Assembly (NCBI GenBank): GCA_947441895.1
Contig: CANEUT010000045.1
Coordinates: 1-10,260, forward strand
DNA: 10,260 nt
Origin: Rickettsiales bacterium
Lineage (GTDB): Bacteria; Pseudomonadota; Alphaproteobacteria; Rickettsiales; UBA3002
Direction: 5' to 3'
In this document: in pieces, positions 6,270 to 10,260 of the stretch
Layout: the number at the start of each line of letters is the position of its first letter
Numbering within the stretch: the stretch's first letter is position 1
Program-made: the position numbers and the translations under genes
Notes under the pieces: generated by a model
Databases searched by the model: none
Told to the model about the DNA's origin: nothing
What the model saw: the letters and a program-made list of their open reading frames with translations, nothing else

Positions 6270-7099
6270 CGTCTCTAACGGGTCTTATTGGCTTTCCGGT
6301 TTCGCATTCACTCAGCCCAGCCATTCACGCGTTCTGGATTGCCGAACACAAACTCGAAGCCGACTATAAACTGCTCACTACTGCGCCCAATCGCTTGCGG
6401 CAAACCATGTTGCATATGCGCAAAAAACAAGCGGTGGGGGTGAACATTACCGTGCCGCATAAACAGGCGGTGATGGAATATCTCGATGGGCTCGACAAAA
6501 GTGCCAAGCGCATTGGAGCCGTGAACACGGTGGTGAATCGCAAGGGTAAATTCGAAGGCCACAACACCGATGCCTATGGGTTCATCACCAACCTGAGAGA
6601 GTCACTTGGTGACCTTAAACCCTATTTAGAAAATATCGTTCTTCTGGGCGCTGGCGGCGCCACACGCGCGGCCATTGTGGCGCTGGCCGACGCGGGCGCA
6701 AAAAACATCACCCTCACCAACCGCACCATCGATAAAGCCATCGCGCTCGCCAACGAATTTGAGATTGAAGCCGCCCCATGGGAAGATCGTTCGGAGCTGC
6801 TTAAAAGCGCAACATTGCTGGTGAACACCACCAGCCTTGGCATGCATGGCCAGCCACCGCTTGAGATTGATTTATCAAACCTGCCCACCGTCGCTGCCGT
6901 GCATGATATTGTTTATGCGCCGCTTGAGACTGAGCTGCTTGCTGCAGCAAAAGCACGCGGCAACCGCACGGTCGATGGGCTGGGCATGTTGCTCTATCAG
7001 GCGCAGGCAGCCTTTCATTTGTGGCATGGCGTGAAGCCCGAAGTGACGCAAACTTTGCGCGACCACGTGCTGCAGCAACAAAAGGAACATGCTGCATGA
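6266..7099 (+). CDS. aroE: Shikimate dehydrogenase (NADP)
   Basis: Reduces 3-dehydroshikimate to shikimate in the chorismate pathway. The 277-residue protein has the shikimate-binding GFPVSHSLSP (9-18), NITVPHK with catalytic Lys66, AVNTVV (85-90), HNTDAYGF with catalytic Asp102, the NADP-binding LGAGGATRA (127-135) followed by NRT, NTTSLGM, and the C-terminal DGLGMLLYQAQAAFHLW. The ATG start overlaps the ppsR stop (ATGA), and its own stop overlaps the coaE start in the same way, so ppsR-aroE-coaE form a tightly coupled operon. In many alphaproteobacteria a maf gene sits between ppsR and aroE; here there is no room for one. Confidence 0.96.
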   Translation: MTSLTGLIGFPVSHSLSPAIHAFWIAEHKLEADYKLLTTAPNRLRQTMLHMRKKQAVGVNITVPHKQAVMEYLDGLDKSAKRIGAVNTVVNRKGKFEGHNTDAYGFITNLRESLGDLKPYLENIVLLGAGGATRAAIVALADAGAKNITLTNRTIDKAIALANEFEIEAAPWEDRSELLKSATLLVNTTSLGMHGQPPLEIDLSNLPTVAAVHDIVYAPLETELLAAAKARGNRTVDGLGMLLYQAQAAFHLWHGVKPEVTQTLRDHVLQQQKEHAA

Positions 7100-7845
7100 G
7101 CGAGTTGGACGAGCGAGCCATCAGCCCACGAAGTGGCGCGAAGGGTTGGTCAGTAGACCAAGCCGGAGCCAACAAAAAACCACTCGTCATTGGCGTTACA
7201 GGGGGCATGGCCAGCGGTAAATCCACCGTGGCGCGCATGTTCGCTGGCCGCAGCATTTTGCATATCGATGCCGATGCGCTGGTGCATCAACTAATGGGCG
7301 GTGACCGCGAGACGATCAACGAAATTGCTCAGGCATTTCCAGATGCGGTGGTAAAAACGCAAATGTCACCCCGTCGAATGATTGGGTCCATGCAGTCAGG
7401 TGCGCAGACCCCGCAACAAGTGCGGGGTGACAGAAAAATCGACCGCGCCGCCCTCGCGGCCCACATCGCCAACCATCCGGAAGCACTGGCAACGCTGGAA
7501 CATATTCTTCACCCCCGCGTGCGCGCCATGGAAGAGGGGGCGATTATCCATGCCAGCCGCAACCGCATTCAGGCCGTGGTGCTGGATGTGCCGCTGCTGT
7601 TTGAAACGGGCCTCGAAGAAATCTGCGATGTGGTGGTGGTGGTCCATGCCCCCCTCAGCCTGCGTCGTCGCCGGGCTTTCAAGCGCAAGGGCATGACGGA
7701 AGAAAAATGGAACCGGCTGCTCGACCGCCAATTGCCCAGCCATATTCGCAACCGACTGGGCGACCAGGTGATTTTCACTGCCATAGGCATTGCCGCCACC
7801 CGTCGCCAGGTGGCGCTGCTGATGAAAGCATGGGGATTAAGATAG
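7096..7845 (+). CDS. coaE: Dephospho-CoA kinase with two in-frame repeat insertions
   Basis: Phosphorylates dephospho-CoA at the ribose 3'-OH, the last step of CoA synthesis. Seen: P-loop VTGGMASGKST (34-44), HIDADALVHQL (56-66), the HPRVRAMEE segment (139-147), and LDVPLLFETG (163-172). I choose ATG 7096, which overlaps the aroE stop as ATGA with AGGA about ten bases upstream; the frame is open farther upstream only inside aroE. The protein is 249 residues against about 200 for the family. The excess is two blocks: residues 3-26 before KKPLVIGVTGG, and about 88-112 between FPDAVV and KIDRAALAAHI. Each coincides with a DNA element (7100-7170 and 7364-7432). The catalytic motifs are intact, so the enzyme is probably active. 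The second block falls in the region between the nucleotide- and CoA-binding parts. Confidence 0.94.
   Translation: MSELDERAISPRSGAKGWSVDQAGANKKPLVIGVTGGMASGKSTVARMFAGRSILHIDADALVHQLMGGDRETINEIAQAFPDAVVKTQMSPRRMIGSMQSGAQTPQQVRGDRKIDRAALAAHIANHPEALATLEHILHPRVRAMEEGAIIHASRNRIQAVVLDVPLLFETGLEEICDVVVVVHAPLSLRRRRAFKRKGMTEEKWNRLLDRQLPSHIRNRLGDQVIFTAIGIAATRRQVALLMKAWGLR
7100..7170 (+). repeat. Dispersed two-hairpin repeat, copy 1, in the start of coaE
   Basis: The first 41 bases (7100-7140) match 8846-8886 at 36 of 41 positions. Hairpin 1 is CCAC-GAA-GTGG (7126-7136). Hairpin 2 is TTGGTC-AGTA-GACCAA (7146-7161). In the coaE frame it reads ELDERAISPRSGAKGWSVDQ and continues to about residue 26, before the conserved kinase start. 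It behaves like an RPE-type element inserted in frame just after the start codon. The right end is approximate, because similarity to the other copy fades after hairpin 2. Confidence 0.75.
7364..7432 (+). repeat. 69-bp palindromic element inserted in coaE
   Basis: It is bounded by TGTCACCCCG (7364-7373) and CGGGGTGACA (7423-7432), a perfect 10-bp inverted repeat. A second perfect hairpin, ACCCCGCA-ACAAG-TGCGGGGT (7408-7428), uses part of the same right arm. The length is exactly 23 codons, so the reading frame is kept. The encoded segment MSPRRMIGSMQSGAQTPQQV has no counterpart in the CoaE family. Confidence 0.78.
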
Positions 7846-7848
7846 CAT

Positions 7849-7884
7849 CGTCATTGCGAGGAGCGTAGCGACGTGGCAATCCAT
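7849..7884. repeat. Palindromic intergenic repeat A (TCATTGCGAGGAGCG type)
   Basis: Arms ATTGC (7853-7857) and GCAAT (7876-7880) flank GAGGAGCGTAGCGACGTG. This resembles a dispersed repeat with a TCATTGCGAG start and GGCAATCC end that I recognise from many bacterial genomes. It starts three bases after the coaE stop. Confidence 0.6.
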
Positions 7885-7885
7885 C

Positions 7886-7940
7886 TGTCATTCTGAGCGA
7901 TAGCGAAGAATCCAGATCCTTCACTGCGTTCAGGATGACA
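7886..7940. repeat. Palindromic intergenic repeat B (TGTCATTCTGAGCG type)
   Basis: TGTCATTCTGAGC (7886-7898) pairs with GTTCAGGATGACA (7928-7940) over 13 positions, with two G-U pairs in RNA. Its TGTCA/TGACA ends are like those of the element inside coaE at 7364-7432, so the two may be related. No U-tract follows, so it is not a typical intrinsic terminator. Confidence 0.65.
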
Positions 7941-7955
7941 AATCATAGAAACTGG

Positions 7956-7985
7956 ATCGTCACGGCCTTCAGCCTCACGATGACG
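7956..7985. repeat. Palindromic intergenic repeat C, next to the dnaQ start
   Basis: ATCGT (7956-7960) and ACGAT (7977-7981) form one inverted pair, with CGTCA/TGACG (7958-7962, 7981-7985) as an overlapping alternative. The right edge leads directly into GGAG (7985-7988), which serves as the dnaQ ribosome-binding site five bases from its ATG. Confidence 0.5.
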
Positions 7986-7993
7986 GAGCGACG

Positions 7994-8692
7994 ATGAGAG
8001 AAATTGTTCTAGATACCGAAACCACCGGGCTCGACCCCTTCTCCGGTCACCGTCTGGTGGAAATTGGCTGTGTGGAGCTGATTAATCATATTCGCACCGG
8101 CAATCATTTTCACATTTACCTGAACCCCGAACGCGACATGCCGCGTGAGGCCGAAAATGTGCACGGGCTTTCCGCCGAGTTCCTGAAAGATAAGCCGCTT
8201 TTTTCCACCGTGGCGGCCTCGTTCCTCGAATTCATCGGTGATTCGCCGCTGGTGATTCACAATGCCGGCTTCGATTTGAAATTCCTCAACGCCGAGCTGG
8301 ACGCGCAGGGGTTACCACAAATTGAATTTTCCCGTGCCATCGACACGGTGATTATGGCCCGTAAAAAATTTCCCGGGTCACCCGCCAACCTCGATGCGTT
8401 GTGTAAGCGTTTCAATGTCGATACCTCGACCCGCACCAAACACGGAGCGCTGGTCGATGCCGAATTGCTGGCCGAGGTGTATCTGGAATTGCTGGGCGGG
8501 CGTCAGGCAAATTTGCTGGGCGGTGCAGGCGATGCGAACCACGATTCGCAATCCACGAATCACGAATCACCCCTCACTTTCAGCGGCCATACCGACCTGC
8601 CGCCGCGCAGCTTCCCCCCCACGTCGGACGAGCTGGCCGCCCACAAAGCCGCCATTGATAAGGTGAAAAACGCGATTTGGCTGGCGTCTTGA
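7994..8692 (+). CDS. dnaQ: DNA polymerase III epsilon subunit (3'-5' proofreading exonuclease)
   Basis: Proofreading exonuclease of the replicative polymerase, bound to the alpha subunit. The DEDDh motifs are complete: Exo I DTETTG (Asp7, Glu9), Exo II HNAGFDLKFLN with Asp94, and Exo III KHGALVDAELLAEVY with His150 and Asp155. QANLLG (171-176) could be a beta-clamp contact, an inference only. The 232-residue length is normal. The linker between exonuclease domain and C-terminal alpha-binding tail (about 178-200) is polar and carries a DNA tandem repeat. The start is ATG 7994 with GGAG (7985-7988). It follows coaE in the same direction, as usual in alphaproteobacteria, but across 148 bp of palindromic repeats. 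Confidence 0.96.
   Translation: MREIVLDTETTGLDPFSGHRLVEIGCVELINHIRTGNHFHIYLNPERDMPREAENVHGLSAEFLKDKPLFSTVAASFLEFIGDSPLVIHNAGFDLKFLNAELDAQGLPQIEFSRAIDTVIMARKKFPGSPANLDALCKRFNVDTSTRTKHGALVDAELLAEVYLELLGGRQANLLGGAGDANHDSQSTNHESPLTFSGHTDLPPRSFPPTSDELAAHKAAIDKVKNAIWLAS
8540..8570 (+). repeat. CACGAAT tandem repeat in the DnaQ linker
   Basis: Two exact CACGAAT units (8554-8567) plus CAC, with a diverged unit CACGATT at 8540-8546. GATTCG (8543-8548) and CGAATC (8556-8561) form an inverted pair. In frame it encodes the polar residues 183-193 (HDSQSTNHESP), which look like inserted linker, not conserved exonuclease sequence. Confidence 0.6.
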
Positions 8693-8845
8693 CCCGCTCT
8701 TGCGGATTATCGCCTCGCTCGCCCCGCTCACTTCTTTACCTTTCAGCTGGCTGTGGGGTTTCTGTGTAACGCTTTATGGACTTCGGCCTCCGGCGCACCA
8801 TGGAGGGTTATGCAATTGTTTTTCAAATGGTTGAAGTATTAAGCG

Positions 8846-8918
8846 GCGAGTCGGACGAGCCAGCCATGAGCCCGCGAAGCGGCGCGCAGCGATCGCCAGC
8901 AGGCGATCTCGCGAAGCA
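8846..8918 (+). repeat. Dispersed two-hairpin repeat, copy 2, upstream of atpH
   Basis: 8846-8886 matches 7100-7140 at 36 of 41 positions. Hairpin 1 is CCGC-GAA-GCGG (8872-8882); hairpin 2 is a perfect 7-bp stem GATCGCC-AGCA-GGCGATC (8891-8908). The AGYA loop begins 52 bases from the left end in both copies. Here the element is non-coding, though the same frame would read ESDEPAMSPRSGA. Confidence 0.75.
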
Positions 8919-8934
8919 AGCCTCAAATTTCCGC

Positions 8935-8962
8935 TTGCAACGCCCGCGCCGCGAACTATAGA
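8935..8962 (+). promoter_or_regulatory. Candidate promoter of the atp operon
   Basis: TTGCAA (8935-8940), 16 bases, then TATAGA (8957-8962), each 4/6 to the sigma70 consensus. The transcript would start about 28 bases before the atpH GTG. Motif-based only. Confidence 0.35.
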
Positions 8963-8996
8963 TTGCCGCGCGCAAAATTTACGAAAGACGTTTTAA

Positions 8997-9563
8997 GTGA
9001 GCATCACACGTACCGAAGATATCGCTGCTGCCCGTCGCTATGCCACGGCCATTTTCTCATTGGCGGTTGAGGCTGGCAAAGAAGAGACAATCATTGAAGA
9101 AATTTCCACGCTGGCGGCAGCCGTAAGCGAGAACGCAAACCTGCATACTGCCCTGGCCAACCCACTGGTGGGCCGCGCCGAGAAATCGGCCGTGCTTGAG
9201 GCGCTGGCCGCCAAAGCCGATGGCTTAACCAAGCGCGCCGTGGCAACCATTGCAAGCGGTGGCCGCGCCACGTTGCTGCCGGTGATTGCCGAATTACTGC
9301 GCGCCGAATTAACCGCGGCCCGTGGTGAAGTGGTGGCCGAAGTGACCAGCGCTCGTCCGCTGGCGCCCGCCATGCAAAAACAAATCGCCGAGGCGCTGGC
9401 CAAAGCCACCGGCAAAAAAGTGCAAATGCAGTTGAAAGAAGATGCCGCCGTTATTGGTGGCGTTGCGATTCAAATCGGCTCGCTGCGGCTCGACGCCACA
9501 CTGGCCGGCGCCCTTAACAATCTGCGCGGCCAATTGCTCGCGTCAGCCAACCGTTCATTCTAG
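8997..9563 (+). CDS. atpH: ATP synthase F1 delta subunit
   Basis: Links F1 to the peripheral stalk of the ATP synthase (OSCP-type). 188 residues, the usual length, with the N-terminal six-helix domain beginning AAARRYATAIFSLAVEAG (10-27) and the typical C-terminal IGGVAIQIGSLRLDATLAG with NNLRGQL near the end. The start is GTG at 8997: a TAA directly precedes it (8994-8996) and the next residues SITRTEDIAAARRYA give a normal N-terminus. The Shine-Dalgarno is poor (GAAAGACG). First gene of the visible atpH-atpA unit; alphaproteobacteria normally continue with atpG, atpD and atpC, outside the window, with the Fo genes elsewhere. Confidence 0.95.
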   Translation: MSITRTEDIAAARRYATAIFSLAVEAGKEETIIEEISTLAAAVSENANLHTALANPLVGRAEKSAVLEALAAKADGLTKRAVATIASGGRATLLPVIAELLRAELTAARGEVVAEVTSARPLAPAMQKQIAEALAKATGKKVQMQLKEDAAVIGGVAIQIGSLRLDATLAGALNNLRGQLLASANRSF

Positions 9564-9574
9564 GAGTAAGCCCC

Positions 9575-10260
9575 ATGGAAATTCGTCCTTCAGAAATTTC
9601 GGACATTTTGAAACAACACATCGCCGGCACGACGGATGAGTCGAGCCTGGCCGAAGTGGGCCGCGTGGTCAGCGTGGGCGATGGTATTGCCACCATCTAT
9701 GGCCTCGAAAACGTGCAAGCGGGCGAGATGGTCGAGTTCGACGGCACCGCGGGCGAAAAAATTAAAGGCATGGCGCTGAACCTTGAGGCTGACTCAGTCG
9801 GCGTGGTAATTTTCGGTTCCGACACCGCCATTAAAGAAGGCGCTACCGTGCGCCGTACCGGCGATATTGTGGACGTGCCCGTTGGCCCCGAATTGCTGGG
9901 TCGCGTGGTGGATCCGCTGGGCAACCCGATCGATGGCAAAGGCCCCATCAAAAGCAAAGCCCGCAGCCGCGTGGAAGTAAAAGCGCCCGGCATCGTTTAC
10001 CGTAAATCGGTGCACGAGCCTGTGCAGACCGGCATTAAGTCGATCGATGCGCTCATTCCCATCGGCCGTGGCCAGCGCGAGCTGATCATTGGTGACCGTC
10101 AAACCGGCAAAACCGCCATTGCGATTGATACCATTCTGAACCAAAAAGCCGCCCATGATGCGGGCGACAAAACCAAGCAATTGTTCTGCGTCTATGTGGC
10201 CATTGGTCAAAAACGTTCGACCGTGGCGCAAGTGGTGAAGAAGCTGGAAGAAACCGGCGC
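9575..10260 (+). CDS. atpA: ATP synthase F1 alpha subunit, N-terminal 228 residues (3' end outside window)
   Basis: Non-catalytic nucleotide-binding subunit of the F1 hexamer. Visible: the N-terminal MEIRPSEISDILKQHI helix that contacts delta, the beta-barrel with VGRVVSVGDGIATIYGL and GVVIFG, the hinge PVGPELLGRVVDPLGNPIDG, and the nucleotide domain with Walker A GDRQTGKT (about 170-177), followed by CVYVAIGQKRSTVA. The ATG at 9575 has AGGAG (9562-9566) overlapping the atpH stop, eight bases ahead, so atpH and atpA are translated from one message. No oddities seen in the visible part. Confidence 0.97.
   Translation, partial: MEIRPSEISDILKQHIAGTTDESSLAEVGRVVSVGDGIATIYGLENVQAGEMVEFDGTAGEKIKGMALNLEADSVGVVIFGSDTAIKEGATVRRTGDIVDVPVGPELLGRVVDPLGNPIDGKGPIKSKARSRVEVKAPGIVYRKSVHEPVQTGIKSIDALIPIGRGQRELIIGDRQTGKTAIAIDTILNQKAAHDAGDKTKQLFCVYVAIGQKRSTVAQVVKKLEETG

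Larger units (their letters stand above)
8693..8996. other. 304-bp dnaQ-atpH gap
   Basis: No credible gene. It holds a short hairpin CCGC-TCTT-GCGG (8694-8705) just after the dnaQ stop, without a U-tract, copy 2 of the two-hairpin repeat (8846 to about 8918), and a candidate atp promoter (8935-8962). I see nothing definite in 8706-8845 apart from CCTCC/GGAGG arms around 8790-8810. Confidence 0.6.

Noticed and set aside
7021..7095. Longer coaE start within aroE
   Set aside because: It would overlap aroE by 79 bases. The ATGA overlap start at 7096 with AGGA upstream fits the same pattern as ppsR-aroE.
7849..7985. CRISPR array
   Set aside because: The palindromes differ from each other and there are no equal spacers or identical direct repeats.
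8776..8961. 61-codon open frame in the dnaQ-atpH gap
   Set aside because: Half of it is repeat copy 2 read in the same frame as in coaE, the start lacks a ribosome site, and no family is recognisable.

Overview
The window is a chromosomal housekeeping segment of an alphaproteobacterium. Three things point there: the gene set and order (hemE, hemH, hemJ and rho facing away from ppsR, aroE, coaE and dnaQ), HemJ as the protoporphyrinogen oxidase, and an atpH-atpA start to an ATP synthase operon. Short palindromic repeats inside and between genes recall the RPE-type elements of Rickettsiales and related lineages, but the sequence does not fix an order or genus.

Layout: every gene left of 5067 is on the minus strand and every gene right of 5417 is on the plus strand. 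Leftward, from the centre outward, lie hemE, hemH, hemJ (three late haem-synthesis steps), a structured leader, rho, a frameshifted MAPEG-family membrane protein, and mdh, which is cut by the window edge. Rightward lie ppsR (PPDK/PEP synthase regulator), aroE, coaE, a 148-bp cluster of palindromic repeats, dnaQ, a 304-bp gap with another repeat, atpH, and atpA, which is cut by the window edge.

The 351-bp gap between hemE and ppsR (5067-5417) is the most important non-coding piece. Caulobacter has its chromosomal origin between hemE and the homologue of RP001, the ppsR-type gene, and the same position was proposed for Rickettsia prowazekii. This gap holds an exact IHF consensus, AT-rich tracts, four DnaA-box-like 9-mers and the divergence point of all genes, so I call it the putative oriC. 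A likely ppsR promoter overlaps one of the DnaA-like boxes.

The second theme is a set of small palindromic elements. CoaE carries two apparent in-frame insertions: an N-terminal one of about 24 codons, and an internal 69-bp one bounded by a perfect 10-bp inverted repeat. The N-terminal one has a second copy in the dnaQ-atpH gap, with both predicted hairpins at identical offsets and compensatory stem changes. The coaE-dnaQ gap contains three further palindromes. The DnaQ interdomain linker carries a short tandem repeat.

The third theme is the hemJ-rho gap. It contains a terminator-like hairpin with a U-tract, an upstream arm that could pair with that tract, and a candidate promoter. Together these suggest attenuation control of rho, by a different layout from the known E. 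coli rho leader.
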